A DNA stretch of 64,000 nucleotides from the NCBI GenBank assembly GCA_029834535.1, contig JAQMWT010000057.1:248001-312000 (forward strand), given 5' to 3'. This DNA comes from Chrysophaeum taylorii (taxonomy: Eukaryota > Sar > Pelagophyceae > Pelagomonadales > Pelagomonadaceae). This document shows, in pieces, positions 31,797 through 43,696 of the stretch. Made by a program: the position numbers and the translations under genes. The notes under the pieces are model-generated. The model was not told the DNA's origin and searched no databases. It saw only the letters and a list, made by a program, of their open reading frames with translations. The stretch's first letter is position 1; every line of letters starts with the position of its first letter.

Positions 31797-32657
31797 ATGA
31801 ACGAAGCAAGCGCCCCCGTCACAAACACGCTTGAAGAACCTCTGCTTAAAGAAGGATCGAGAGGCGCCTTGTTTTTAGCCGACGTGGCGTGGGCGTCAGA
31901 GGAAGCACACATCATGATCGTCAAGTTTTGCTGCCCGTGCATTCACGGTTACTCCGACGAAGACCAACGAGCGTCGCCCGTCATTCGACTCAATCCCCTC
32001 TATTGGGTTGCGATGTTTATCGCCGTGCCGTGCATTTTGAGCGGGCGATGGGTCCACGCGCTCTTCGGGCAGGGCGGACCGTTGCGGGACGACGAGCTCG
32101 ACATCGAGAGAGAAGCGCGAATCCAGTGGATCTATTCGACTGACGGCCCCTTTGCGATGGCCATGATCTTGAGCTTGTTCGAGTGCTCGTACTACTCGTA
32201 CGAAAACGAACTAAACAAGACTTGGGAGTCGGTCTTGTTTGATTTTCTCATCGACGGCACGTACATCGGCGGCAACGTTCTATTTCTCGACTCCATTCGT
32301 CGCAAAAATGTCGCGAGAATTCGCGTTGGCATAGTTGCCAACGCCGCCTTTGCGATTGCGCTCACAATCTTGTTGCTGGCCGGCTTTGCCGTGCGCTATT
32401 ATCATCACTGGACCTTGACGTCGCGCCTGACCTGGACCGTTCGCCTTTTGACTGTTGTCTTCTTTCTCGTCGGCGTCGCTTTCTACAGTCAACTATGGCA
32501 TGCGCACGGCCCTCCCGATTCCTCACCTGTCCCTCTCCTCTCAGCTTCGACGGCGGCCAAGCTCGGCATTGCGGCCGCCGCCGTCATCGTCTGGGGGTTG
32601 CTTCTGTGTGTCGTTACCCTCGGCAACCCGCACTTCGTCTGGTCGGCCGTTACGTAG
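31797..32657 (+). CDS. orphan membrane protein with about six helices
   Basis: A 286-residue protein starting MNEASAPVTNTLEEPLL; the acidic LEEPLL resembles a sorting signal. Hydrophobic segments, in order: NPLYWVAMFIAVPCILSGRW, GPFAMAMILSLFECSYYSY, a weaker VLFDFLIDGTYIGGNVLFL, VGIVANAAFAIALTILLLAG, LLTVVFFLVGVAFYSQLW and LGIAAAAVIVWGLLLCVVTL. A CCPC motif precedes the first helix. The order of charged and hydrophobic segments resembles voltage-sensor or ion-channel halves, but no diagnostic motif is present and I do not recognise the family. Its position directly downstream of the heliorhodopsin on the same strand is suggestive only. Confidence 0.6.
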   Translation: MNEASAPVTNTLEEPLLKEGSRGALFLADVAWASEEAHIMIVKFCCPCIHGYSDEDQRASPVIRLNPLYWVAMFIAVPCILSGRWVHALFGQGGPLRDDELDIEREARIQWIYSTDGPFAMAMILSLFECSYYSYENELNKTWESVLFDFLIDGTYIGGNVLFLDSIRRKNVARIRVGIVANAAFAIALTILLLAGFAVRYYHHWTLTSRLTWTVRLLTVVFFLVGVAFYSQLWHAHGPPDSSPVPLLSASTAAKLGIAAAAVIVWGLLLCVVTLGNPHFVWSAVT

Positions 32658-34724
32658 AACTTCCACGCGTGCGCCGCGTGCAATCGTCTTTCGTTACTGG
32701 GTTGGGAGATTCGGATTTTCCACGGGCGCACTTCACGCTGACCTGGCCGAACAACGACGGGGGATTCGGTCTGGGGAGTGACTATAGAAGTGAAGAAGCG
32801 GCGTGCAAGTTGGAGGCGTAGACAGAAAATTTCCTGGAGGACCTACTCGTCGAGCTTGGCGTGAAGCTTCACTACCTAGAGCCGCATTATCTATCGAGAA
32901 TAATGATCGCCCTTGAGAAATCGCCTCGCTGTTGCGCAGGGGAGCGAAAACAAAACGAAGCTGTTCGTTCGAATCGCAACACCACCAGAGGATGATCGTT
33001 CGGCGAATTTTGCGCATCTTCTTCTAGGATTGTTTTTGGGAAAAAGCACTGCCAAAAAAATTATTCACTTCTTTTCGTCGTTGTCGCTCGCGTGGTGGTG
33101 CGACGAGTCACGTCCCTTGCCGAGCGCCACATACGAAGCCCTAACGCGCTGAAGCTGCAGATGCGCACGGTACCAAGGCTCTGGGAATTTCCGCTGTGTC
33201 GCTCAGGATGCTACTGTCAACGCGCGAGTTGGCAGAAGGAGAGCGACCGACCTTGATACATAGCTCGCCGCAAGCCTTCATTCCGTCGGCGAGGGACGCG
33301 CTCTGCAAGGCGCCAAGAATCTCGTCGTTGACAAGAAGGGACTTGGTCTCCTCGTAGCGCGTCTCGCCAATCTTCGTTTATTGCGGGATCGACTGTATGT
33401 GGAGGCGCGAGCGTCCTCTTCATCATCGTCGTCGTCGATCAGCATTCCACGAGGTTGTGCCAGCCGGTCGTGGCCCTGTTGTGTTCAAAAAGCTCGCCGT
33501 CACGCTCGTACTGTTCATCTTATGGCGCGTAGGACTCGAGGGGGTCGAGCACCTTGGCCAAGGCAACATCGACGCCCTCGAGAGTTTGCCGAGTTCCGGG
33601 GGTTGTTGTGGAGTGCCGAGACTTTCGCGGTGCACGGGCCGCCGCGGTCAGGGCACTCGTCGAGTCCTTGGAGAGTGAAGTCAAAGGACATGATCGCGAC
33701 GTCGCACTCCCCCTCCTTGCACGGCGATCGCGTGGTTCGCTCGCGCAAAAAACAAGATCGATAGATCTTTGAGGAGCTCGGCGATGGATGGCCGGCGGTG
33801 CTCGGCGTTCTTATGGCGCGCGACCGAGGTCGTCGACGAAGCGAGCGTCGCACTTGGACACGAGGTAGCGCGCGAGCGCGGGTCGGTCGTGCGCCGGTTC
33901 CGCAGGTCATCCATATTGACGTTAGCGCTGCCGGCGGTGTGGAGCGCTGCGGCGTTTCCGCGCCGAGAAAACTGTCTCGCGAAATTGCGTAGGCAGGATT
34001 CTTCTTGCGCTCGAAGAACTGCTCGACAACTCCGAAGCGCTCGGCCGAACACGCATGCTCACGCCGTCTCGCGGGTTGGTGGCGAGCTCCTTGGCGAGTA
34101 TTAAAGACTCCGTCTTCGTAAACGTAGAGCGGCGGGAGGGCCGCCGCGCGACAGCAAGTGCCTAGCACTTGGTATGTATCGTCGTCCCCAACCGACAACT
34201 TGGCATTCTTTCGCTTCTTGTATCACTTCTTCAAGGACCAGATCGTCGCCGCAGAGGTCGCGGAGCCCTCCTCACCTCCGTCGTCAACGCCGCCGCGAGC
34301 CTTGGCGAGATCGGCAATGACGAAGAGCACGCGCGCCGAGGGTCCGGCACGACCTCGAGCTCCCGCTGCGCCTCGGACGGAGTACTTGGCCGAGGCCGTC
34401 GCTTCTTTGGCCGACTCGAGTCCCAGGTTCATGCTTCGAGTTTGCCACGTCAGCAGCAGCATCGGCTATTGATTCGGGTTGGGTACCCACCCCAATTACC
34501 TGGTACCAACGCACGCACACCATTTGCGGTGCCATTGGAGCGAGGCGAGCGAGCACACGAGGACCGCGCCACTTTGCTCCTAAACCCCCGGCTCGACCCG
34601 GCTCTCCCTTCCGCTCGACGTTCGGACCCCCGCCAAGCTGAGCTGCTTTTTATCAGCACCCCCGGTCTGCCCATTAATAATAATAATAACCTTTGAGTTA
34701 CCCTGATCGCCGACCGTGTGGTTG
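32658..34724. other. intergenic with an uncertain minus-strand frame
   Basis: A 227-codon minus-strand frame at 33,515-34,198 (starts MSVGDDDTYQVLG; later CDVAIMSFDFTLQGLDECPD) may be a small gene or a decayed one; adjacent frames read kinase-tail-like HRRPSIAELLKDL at about 33,770, but no kinase domain is visible. 34,223-34,462 on the minus strand reads an Ala/Gly-rich frame. Nothing else is recognised. Confidence 0.25.
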
Positions 34725-34925
34725 CGATGGAGGACGGTGCCTCATGAATCCTGAGCCTTGTGAGGGCATCCGCCCTCCCGGCGTAGGTTGGCACCTATTT
34801 GCCTTCCGGGCGGGCCGGTTGGCAGCCGGAACGTTCGCAGTGGGACGGGGTATGGCCGGGGGGCGCAGACGGAAGGTTATCGACGAGTTGGTTGTCAGTC
34901 ACATCGCGGTCTCCTCGTCGCATGG
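34725..34925. repeat. dispersed SINE/MITE-like repeat, copy 1
   Basis: Aligns with 54,730-54,905 over about 180 bp. Shared blocks include GTTGCGAT, GGCGTAGGTTGGCACC (AGCGTAGGTCGGCACC in copy 2), TTCCGGGCGGGCCGGTTG and TATGGCCGGGGGGCGCAGA. No protein, tRNA-like promoter boxes or clear terminal repeats are seen. 34,926-35,135 is the 5' flank of the next gene. Confidence 0.65.
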
Positions 34926-35135
34926 CGACAAGCTTGATGATCACTCTCCGCCGACCCACCTTTCGGCGCCCCTCGTCTACAGGCCCGTGATTCCGGACTG
35001 GCTCCTGTCTTCCGGCCTGGCTCCCATGCTCGGGAGAGGTCTGAAGTTAGTTAGTTACCTTTGAGTTTACTACTCCGAACCCCCCACAATTTCAGGAGGT
35101 TCTGCTTCTTCGATCCTTACCCCCCGGGAGTTGTG

Positions 35136-38100
35136 ATGGCACCCTCATCGCGGAGGAAGCGGTCCTCCGAGGCTCCCCCTATGCGTGACCTGCCCGAGGA
35201 CAGCTACATCGGGTGCCGCGTCAAGCACTTCTGGGAGGGCGACGCGCAGTGGTACGAGGGCCGCATCCTGGACCAGGTCGGCGCGCAGACTTACGTCATC
35301 CGGTACGACGACGGCGAGTACCACGAGGTGATCATCGACACCGCCAAAGAGCTCATGCTGTGCGTCCTCATCGCGAGTGGCCGCGTGTGACAAAACCCTC
35401 TCCTTGTTTTCAGGATCGGACGCGGCGTGTACATGGTCAAGCAACCCGGGCACTGCGCCTGGCCGGCGCTCCACTACGAGATGACGGAAGCGGCCGCGCA
35501 GAGCAACAAGGTGCGGGGCTACGACCCGAGCAAGTGCTACGCCATCTTCTTCCAGACGCTGCAGTACGTGTGGATTTCGCGGGCGCTCGGCGGCGCCCCG
35601 GCGATCGCCGAACCGGGCGCGTTCAAGCGGTCGCGGTGTAAGCGGACGGGCGTTCTCGTCGATCATTTTTCGAGTAACGTGCGCGACGACCCAGAGCTGG
35701 CGCGCGTTTTGGAGAAGCCTGGCAAAAAATCGGAGACCCTCGCCGAGGCCATCGATCTGGCCGAGGCCGAGCTCCAGCTACGCGAGGAGCAGCGCGTCAA
35801 GTGGCGCAAGCACAAACCGTTGCCGCCGGGCGTCGTCGTGGTCGAGTCGGACGAGGCTCTCGCGCTGCCGACGGACTTCGAGGAGGTGGAGGCACCGCAG
35901 CTGCAGCAGGAGGAGGAGGAACCCCCAGCGAAGAAGGTGAAACTAAGCAACAAGTGCGCCGCGTGTGGGCGGGCGAACTGCAACGAGGCGACGAACGCGG
36001 CGCGCTGCGACGCGTGTGCCAACATCTATCATCTCGAGTGCTGGGGAGGGCCCGAGCTCAAGAAGCCGCCCTCGACCTCGCAGCGCGGGAAGCGCTGGTT
36101 GTGTGCCGACTGCTTGGCGTGCGATCGGTGCGGCCGCACCCAGCGCGTCTGCGGCCCGGCGAACAAGGTCGCGCGCCCGCGCCTCGACGTCGTCAATCGC
36201 CACGGCGAGTTCTTCCTTCCGAGCGGCTTGCTGCGCTCCAAGGGTACCAAGGTGGCCTTCGCGAGACCCGACGGGAAGGGCTACTTGTGCCGCGAGTGCC
36301 TCGAGGCCTACAGAACAGGCAAGTTGTGCGCGACGTGCCACAGGGAATGGGACGAAGACGAGCCCCGGATGATCAAGTGCGACGGTCCGGGGTGTCGCCT
36401 CTGGGCTCACGCCGAGTGCGACGGCCTCGACGAGGAAGCGTACGATTCGATCGGCAACGGCACGCACCCCGTCTTCGGACTTGAATTCCTCTGTGCCGCG
36501 GGATGTGCCGTCAAGGTCTCGACGCGCCTCATCGCCAAGCTCCAGGAGCAGGATGAACTCCTGCTATTCGCGCGCCCCGTCGACCCAACCATCGCGCCGA
36601 CCTATCTCGACGTCGTCAAACGCCCGATGGACCTCGCGACCATGCTCGCCAAGGCCGAGGCCGGCGAGTATCGCTCGACGCAGATGCTCAGAGACGACAC
36701 CGAGCTCATGTGCGCCAACGCGGTCACCTTCAACCGCGCGGGCGACCGCTTCTGGCGCGAGGCGTGCCGCTTCTTCAACGCTTCGACCAAGATCTTCGAG
36801 TCCCTCGACATCGATCGAACCCCTCAGCAGGCCAACTCCGAGGAAGGTGCGGCCAAGAGGAAGACCGACCAGACCACCTCGAGGAGGCAAGCCCCAAAGA
36901 ATAGTCAACGCCAGGCTTCTCCTGCCCGCACTCCCGCTGCAAACGCCGCAGAGACGACGGCGACGACAGTGACGACGACGATGGCGATGGCGACTGATAC
37001 GACGACAGCGACGGCTACGATGACAGCGACGGCTACGACGACAGCGACGCGGACGGCCGTCAACGGTGTCCCCCAGGCGGGTCCGCTCGCAGTGCCCCCG
37101 CAGCCCAGCCAAGAAGAAACGGCGCCCAAACCCGCGGCGAGCACTGAGCCAGCAGCAGCGGGCCAAGCAGAAAAACAGCTGACGGAAGGCGAAAATGGCG
37201 CCGCCGCCGCCGCCGCCGCCGAGAAGCCTCGAGAGTCGTACATCCAGCGCAAGTCGGTGCGATCTGCACATGCGGACGTGATCGATCGCGTTCGCGAGAA
37301 TTACTTCAGCACGAGGGCCAAGGAAAGGGCGTCACGCGATGCGACCGTGCGCAAGGACGCGCTCGCCGGGACGGCCGTGAAGCGAGTCCAGCGCGTCGAA
37401 CGCGTCCCGTGCCACGATCCAGCGTCGTGCGTTGCCGTCGCCGAGGTCCGCCTCGACAAAGACTCGGCCGCGCGCGTCCACGCGTGGCTCGACATCTGCC
37501 TGGTGTGCGGCTCTGGCGAGGCCGTTTCGGTCACCGACAGCACATATGAGTACCACGGCCCTCCGGGCGGGGAGTTTTTGTTTTGCGTTGATTGCGGCGA
37601 GGCGTTCCACGCGTTCTGCGCGATGGCGCCGATCGCGACCATGGACGCCGCGGCCAAGCTCTCGTGGCGGTGCCCTAACTGCAAGCTTTGTGAGCTGTGC
37701 GGGCGTTGCAAGCCAGAAGACGAGTCGCAGCTTGTGTACTGCGACTTTTGTGACAAGGGCTACCACCTTGATTGCGTCGAGCCGCCACTCGCTGCCGCGC
37801 CGCCGGGCCGATGGATTTGCGGGCTCTGCGTCGACTGCAAGCACTGCGACGCCGCCGGCCAGGACCCGTCGCGAGCGCGCTGGTCCTCGAGGCAGGACGC
37901 CTGCGCCAGCTGTTTGGTCCACGCGAAGACTGTCGACGCGAGTCGCGCGCCCCTTGGCGGCAAGTGCGCCGCGCTTAATGGCTGTCTCGTCGAAGAACAA
38001 CAACTGGGAAACGCTGTGGTGCCCCTCCCTGGGAAGGCGTGCGCGTACTGCGCGGCGAGGTTCCACGACCAATGCGCGCTCGCTTTCTTGCGCGACGACG

Positions 38101-40309
38101 ATTTCGGAGAGCGCGCTTGTTTGCGCTGCGTTGCGCAGCTCGGGAGTTTGGCGTCCGGCGACCCGTTTGTGACTCACTTGGGGGCCGACGATGCGGCGTG
38201 GCGATGCGCGGTCGCGTGCTCGCGTGTGCAGCGCCGCCGGTTGTGTGCCAAGAAGACGGGGGTGACGCTTACGCCGGAACGACGGAGGCGCCCCATCCTT
38301 CGCGGGTGGACCGAGTTTTTCGAATCATGGGAGGGTGCGCCGCGTGCCAAGATGCTCGACGCCGTGTGTCGCGAAGCCCTTGGCGGCGACTGGACAGACA
38401 CTCGCCAGTGCGCTCTGTGCAAAAAGCGAGGTGACTGCGTCGACGCTGGCCGGCTTGTCCCCGTGCATGACAACAACAACTCTTGGGTCCATATCAACTG
38501 CGCGCGCTGGTCCTCAGAGGTCTACGAGGTCGACCGCTCTATGGTCAAGGTGCGCAACGCGATCGCGAGAAGTCGCACGCTCCGGTGCACCAAGTGCGGT
38601 GGCCCGGGCGCCACAATGGGCTGCTGCGATACCTCGTGCCGGACCAACTACCACTTCCGTTGCGGCGCTGCCGCCGGCGCCGTTTGCGTTGACGGTGTTC
38701 GAGTCCTGTGCGCGCGATGCTATGCCAAAGGCTCCGAGCTTCTCAGTAGAGTCTGCGCCCCGGCACCGGCCGCGCGCCAAATGATACCCCCCGCTACCGC
38801 TGCTGCTGAAGACGCGACGCCCGCATCTACCTCTCCGGCACGCGCTGAGCTTTCTGCTGATGATGCTGCTGCAGCTGCCACAGGAGAGGTGCGGCCACCA
38901 GACGTCGCTGCGGTCAACGGGGAGCTTCACAACAACCCTTCTGAGGATACTCCTGGAAACAAGGACGAAGACGACGACGGCGAGAACGGCTCCGTCGAGG
39001 AAGCTCATGGGCTCCATCGGGTGAACTCGGTGCCGGCGAACCTCGAAGAAACCGCCTCACCGATGGACGAGATACCTGGCGATGCTCCCAGCGCACTACC
39101 CTGCGTCCCGTCATCCGACGCTGTCGACGAGGACCCGGCGCCCGCCGTGGCATTATTGCCACCTGACGATTTTGATGATGACTTCGAAGACGACGAGAAC
39201 GCGCCGCGTTCCAGAGGCGACGGAAAAGACAGTGACCCGACGAAACGAATCAGTCGCGTAATCGACAACGTGGGCGACGTGGCAGCTTCGGTCGTCGTGC
39301 CGTCGCAGCTCGATTTTGAGAACGCAGGCTGCAGACACGACCCGTACGAGTACTTCATCAAACGCCGAGCTAAAGAGGTGCTTGCGGCGGCAGCGGCCGC
39401 AGCCGTCGCCGAGGTGCTTGCCATGAAGAAGAAACCCGCGATCAAAAAACCGCGGGCTGCAGTCAGCAAGCCGCCGCCGCTCGAAGAGGTGGAGGTGGAA
39501 GAGATTACGCCAGAACATGCCGAGTGGCTCGACAAGCGCGTCCGCAAGGCTCGGGAACTTGGGGACGTCTTCCGTATCGGCTCGCTCGTCGTGCATGATG
39601 TCGGTCGCATCGCGCATGTCGGATGCCGCTTTCACTGTAGGGACCGGATATTCCCCTTGGGCTACCGCGCTACGCGCATCTTCTGGTCGGCGACGCGACC
39701 CGCGACTCGCGTCGCCTACGTGTGTGAGATTCTTGACGGTGCGGCGCTCGACGACGACGCAGCCGTTTCGGGAAAGTCTCAACAAGGACACCATCCTGTC
39801 TTTCGGGTCACGGCGCTGGACAATCCCGATGCCGTCTTCCAGTCGGTGTGGAACCCCCGCGGGGCCGTTCGAAAGCTCCATCGCGCGGTCGATATGTGCA
39901 ATGCGGCCGCGTTCCGGAGGCGTGAAGACGGAGGACACTATTCGACGCGCCATCACTTTAGAAGTTACGGTCTTGGCGACGACGGTGCTGGCTTCTTTGG
40001 CTTGTCCATTCCGGCTCTGCGCGCGAGAATCGAGGACCTTCCGAACGCCGTAGCGGCCGCTCTCGACATCAAGCCGGCCCACACGAACGGGCCGGTCCCG
40101 GATGAAGAGGAGGACGACGATGGCGATCCCCTGCCTGTCGTCCAACCGAAGCGCTTGAAAGTAGTCCCACCGACGTCATCGCCAGGGCTTTCAGCACCTG
40201 CGCGCGGAACTTCTCCTGCTGCTTCCAGCGTGCTCGTCGTAAAGCAAGAACCCCACGTAATGTGGCAGCAGCAGCAACAGCTGCAGCAGCAGCAGCAGCA
40301 GCAACAGCT

Positions 40310-40353
<44 letters not shown>

Positions 40354-40574
40354 TGCTGCTGCAGCTGCAGCAGCAACAACAGCTGCAGCAGCAACAACGG
40401 CAGCAGCAGCAGCTGCAGCAGCAACAGTTGCAGCAGCAACAGTTGCAGCAGCAACAGTTGCAGCAGCAACAACAGCAGCAACAGTTGCAGCAGCAACAGT
40501 TGCAGCAGCAACAACAGCAGCAGCAGCAACAACGGCAGCAGCAGCAGCTGCAGCAGCAACAGTTGGAGCAGCAA

Positions 40575-40606
<32 letters not shown>

Positions 40607-42103
40607 ACAGTTGCAGCAGCAGCAACAGTTGCAGCAGCAACAACGGCAGCAGCAGCAGCAGCAGATTCAACAATTGCAACAGCAGATGCAGCAACAGCAG
40701 CAGCAGCAGATGCAGATGTTACATCAAGCTGGGTCGCAGCGCCATATGCAACAGCTCCAATTTTTGCAGCAATTGCAGCACCATCAACCGCAGTTGGCTC
40801 AGCCGATGATGATTCCGCGTCCCATGGCTTTGGTAGGCCCGCCTCGCGGTCTGCCGCCGCGTCTGAGTCTTGATCACGGAGCCTTTGCGAACAACGGCAT
40901 CCCGCATATGCTGGTACCCACCACGACGATTCCACCTCCTCAGAGACTGGTACCCGCGCCGCACTCTGCGTTACAGTTGAGGCCGCCAATTTCGGTGGTG
41001 CGGCCGGCCAATGGGCCCAGTCACAACGGCTTGATGACGAGTACTGCGCCGCCTGCCAGAGCGAGTCCCGCGGTGGCGGCACCGGTGCCGGCGGCGCAGA
41101 GAGCACCAACTATCGCGGAGACGAGGCAAACGCGGCGAAAAAGACCGCAGAGCACCGGGGAAAACGGGGATAGCGGTCAACAGGAGGATGCGCGACCTGC
41201 CTCGTCGAAGCGCCAAGCTTCGGGATCTTCGGCGCCGACGAAGACGTTCAAGCCAAGCCGGAGGCGAAAAACCTCGGGCCTCGTCAACGGGTACACGTTC
41301 TGCTATGTCCAACCGTCGGTGGGGGACGTACTAGGTGCCCAACGCGAGGTCGCGCTCCGAGATGCCGATATTAAACCGAATCCGAGTGGGTGCGCGCGCG
41401 CCGAACCGCGAGATACGACCGACGAGGCCGCGAGAGCGCGCATCACGCGATCCCTCGTGCGCGCTGCGAAAGAGCAGCAGAGCGACGACGTTCCCGAGGC
41501 GAGGCAGTCGCAAGCGAAATCTACGACGAGTGGCGACGCTCTTATTTCGTCGCCGTCACCCTTTAGCGGCATCGTGTCTGCGCTCCAGGAGAATCGCGAC
41601 AAATATCGGCGAATGAAGGCACTTCCCATGAGCGCGCGGCTCGAGGTCCGACGCTCGCACATCCACGGCTGGGGCCTTTTTCTGAAGCGTGACGTGCGCA
41701 AGGACGAGTTCATCGTCGAGTACCTGGGCCAGATCGTTCGCCAGGTCGTTGGGGACAAGCGCGAGAAGTACTACGACCAAGCTGGCTTCGGCTCGTGTTA
41801 CCTCTTTCGGCTCGACAACGATCTCATCGTCGATGCGACGCGCCGTGGCAACGTCGGCCGCTTCATCAACCACTGCTGCAAGCCAAACGGTGTGTCTTGT
41901 CGTCCCAATATTCTCGTAACCTCGCCGCCGCAGCGTATGCGCGAGTCGTCAACGTCGAAGCCCAAGTGAAGAAGATAGTCATCATCGCGCTCGTCGATCT
42001 CCGCGCCGGAGACGAGGTCATGTACGATTACAAGTTCCCGATCGAGGACGACAAGGTCCCTTGCTTCTGCGGCGCGCCCAATTGCCGCGGCTCCATGAAC
42101 TAG
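35136..42103 (+). CDS. MLL/trithorax-type histone H3K4 methyltransferase
   Basis: Exons 35,136-35,359, 35,414-41,889 and 41,934-42,103 join to 2,289 residues. Domains by residue: Tudor-like beta-barrel (about 20-75; CRVKHFWEGDAQWYEGRIL, YDDGEYHEV); PHD fingers at about 254-310 and 378-430; bromodomain (about 445-534; LLFARPVD, KRPMDLATM, NAVTFNR); PHDs at about 769-870; extended PHD with its Cys/His series (about 1,072-1,176; CALCKKRGDCV, CARCY); FYRN from about 1,464 (FHCRDRIFPLGYRATRIFWS) and FYRC (PVFRV...); polyglutamine (about 1,691-1,847); SET (about 2,146-2,271; HGWGLF, YLGQIVR, RFINHCCKPNAYARV, YDYKFPIED) and post-SET (CFCGAPNCRG). It should methylate H3K4 at active chromatin as a COMPASS-type catalytic subunit. 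Domain order follows animal MLL rather than plant ATX. The SET cofactor and substrate motifs look intact, and the splice that joins CCKPN to AYARV restores the family sequence. Confidence 0.92.
35360..35413 (+). other. predicted 54-nt intron in the SET-domain gene
   Basis: Donor GTGCGT at 35,360, acceptor TTGTTTTCAG ending 35,413. Splicing joins AKELML to IGRGVYMV in frame and removes the stop at the end of the first frame. Confidence 0.75.
40262..40730 (+). repeat. polyglutamine-coding CAG/CAA tract
   Basis: About 155 codons, almost all CAG or CAA, with regular Leu (CTG/TTG) and occasional Arg (CGG) interruptions. It lies inside the H3K4 methyltransferase between FYRC and SET. The long Leu-, Ala- or Gln-rich frames on the other strand are shadows of it. 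Confidence 0.95.
41890..41933 (+). other. predicted 44-nt intron inside the SET domain
   Basis: Donor GTGTGT at 41,890, acceptor GCCGCCGCAG ending 41,933. Splicing changes HCCKPNGVSC into HCCKPNAYARVVNVE, the conserved SET sequence, and brings the post-SET exon into frame. Confidence 0.88.
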
Positions 42104-42834
42104 GTGGTGGGCCCGTCAGAGCTCTATTAGGTTTCTTCTGCCTGTATTCGACCGCGTCGTTTCGGAGTCGATTGTCCTTTCCCTGCTTTCGGCTACGACG
42201 CCCGACACCTCGAATTTGTCGCCGCCCGATGGCCCAGACACGCTCCTACCCGATCACCCCAGTGCAGTGTTTCGACGCACGACCGTGGGTCATCCAGTTT
42301 ATTAGCTGCCCGAGAGGCGTGTGTTGCCTTCCCGGGTTGCTCTCTTAGCCATACATCGCTTTATTATAGCATAAAACTCGGCCGCTCTCGAGATGCAGTC
42401 CACAAACGGGGTCCGACCAACCGAGGTTGCATAGTAAGATGGTCGCAAAATTTGTAGGCGGAGACCGCCCGGAGAAAGCGTTCCCGGCCGGGCAAGGGCT
42501 GGGACACAATTCCAAAGCAAGCCCGAAGGCTCGACCGTGTGCCGGACGCCCCCCTCGTGCATGCATGAGGCCACTCAACACGTAAAGCGCCGAGTCGTGC
42601 ATGCTGGACCGCGCTCCGTTGCGGTTGACCAAGCGGCAGTCCGTCAAAGCAAGACTTTGCCGTACTGGTCGAGAACCCGCTGGATGTCGCCAAGAATGCC
42701 ACGCCGGGACAGCGGTACGCGGGCCGGCGACGGCAGCCCGAAGAACATGGCAACGACTTCCGGCTTACCCTCCATTTGTCTATAGGTTATTTCTTGCCGC
42801 AACGTGCCGTTAGCAGTCATCATGGCCAGGCGCA
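42104..42834. other. intergenic, with a small minus-strand frame
   Basis: A 63-codon minus-strand frame at 42,644-42,835 (MEGKPEVVAMFFGLPSPARV) has no recognised family. An upstream exon of the plus-strand LamG-like gene may lie here (acceptor-like TTTGTCTATAG near 42,785, GTTAGCAG near 42,818), but I cannot place it. Confidence 0.25.
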
Positions 42835-43182
42835 ATGTGCTGTTTTACGTTCAATCGTTCATACGAATACAATGGCGAGGTCTGGCCTCCGAGCGTCGCA
42901 CACCTTGCCATTTCTTGGGACGGGAATGCGCTCAAGCTCTTTTGTGATGGCGTCCGCATCGATCCGGCCTCCTCCAAGGTCCACGGTACTCCATTCAAAC
43001 ACTGGGCGAGCCTCGGGTCCTACCGCCTCGACCTTGGTCCGATCGTTGCGCCGGTTTTCGACCTCAAATTATGGACTGTGCCCAAAGTGGACCATCTCGC
43101 GGAGGCCCTAAACGACGACGAAATGCTCGCGGGCAACGACTTGGACTTCGATGCTAACGGCCAGAGAGACGACGACGCTTAA
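42835..43182 (+). CDS. LamG/concanavalin-A-like domain fragment
   Basis: The frame of 115 codons reads VAHLAISWDGNALKLFCDGV, DLGPIVAPVFDLKLWTVPK and an acidic tail ending NGQRDDDA. The WDG..LKLFCDG block is typical of the beta-sandwich of LamG-type lectin-like domains (usually HLA..YDG..L.LYVDG). About half of a normal 150-200 residue domain is present, so upstream exons are missing from this call or the gene is truncated. 43,183-43,696 downstream holds a GAA microsatellite at about 43,588-43,620 and no recognised gene. Confidence 0.4.
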   Translation: MCCFTFNRSYEYNGEVWPPSVAHLAISWDGNALKLFCDGVRIDPASSKVHGTPFKHWASLGSYRLDLGPIVAPVFDLKLWTVPKVDHLAEALNDDEMLAGNDLDFDANGQRDDDA

Positions 43183-43696
43183 TGTATGATCATACCGGTA
43201 GTTCTTCGACCTGGGCAGCTTGGCCAGGCACTGCGAAGGTGGATGGACGCGCAAGACTGGAGGGTCGGAGATATGTACATGTTTTCGGCCCTCTGATATG
43301 TTGCTATGTACACTCCTGTTGTTTTTTGCGAGTGTGAAGCGCAGCATCAACAACCACAACAACAACATAATGATTAGAGTCCTGCGCGAGAAAGTCCTCG
43401 CGGGAACGTCCTGGGGTTTCGCGATAGCCGGGGTCGATTCGGTATGGTTATGTGGCGGGCTATTTCATTGCTATAACCATGGCCTCTTATTGCACACACT
43501 CTTATTGAACCTCGGCATGGAAATAAATCGGAGAATGGAAATCGTCCAACCTCTTCTGAGACGTAGGCGGGTTAAATTAAAGACGACGACGAAGAAGAAG
43601 AAGAAGAAGAAGAAGATGATGATGGATGATGATGACCATGAAGGTGAGAGACTTTGGAGAGAGTAGGGTCGGTGAGCTATATGGTTCAAGTTCGAG

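Noticed and set aside
40069-41109. Ala/Val-rich and Leu-rich frames opposite the polyglutamine tract
   Set aside because: Products of reading the CAG/CAA repeat in other frames.
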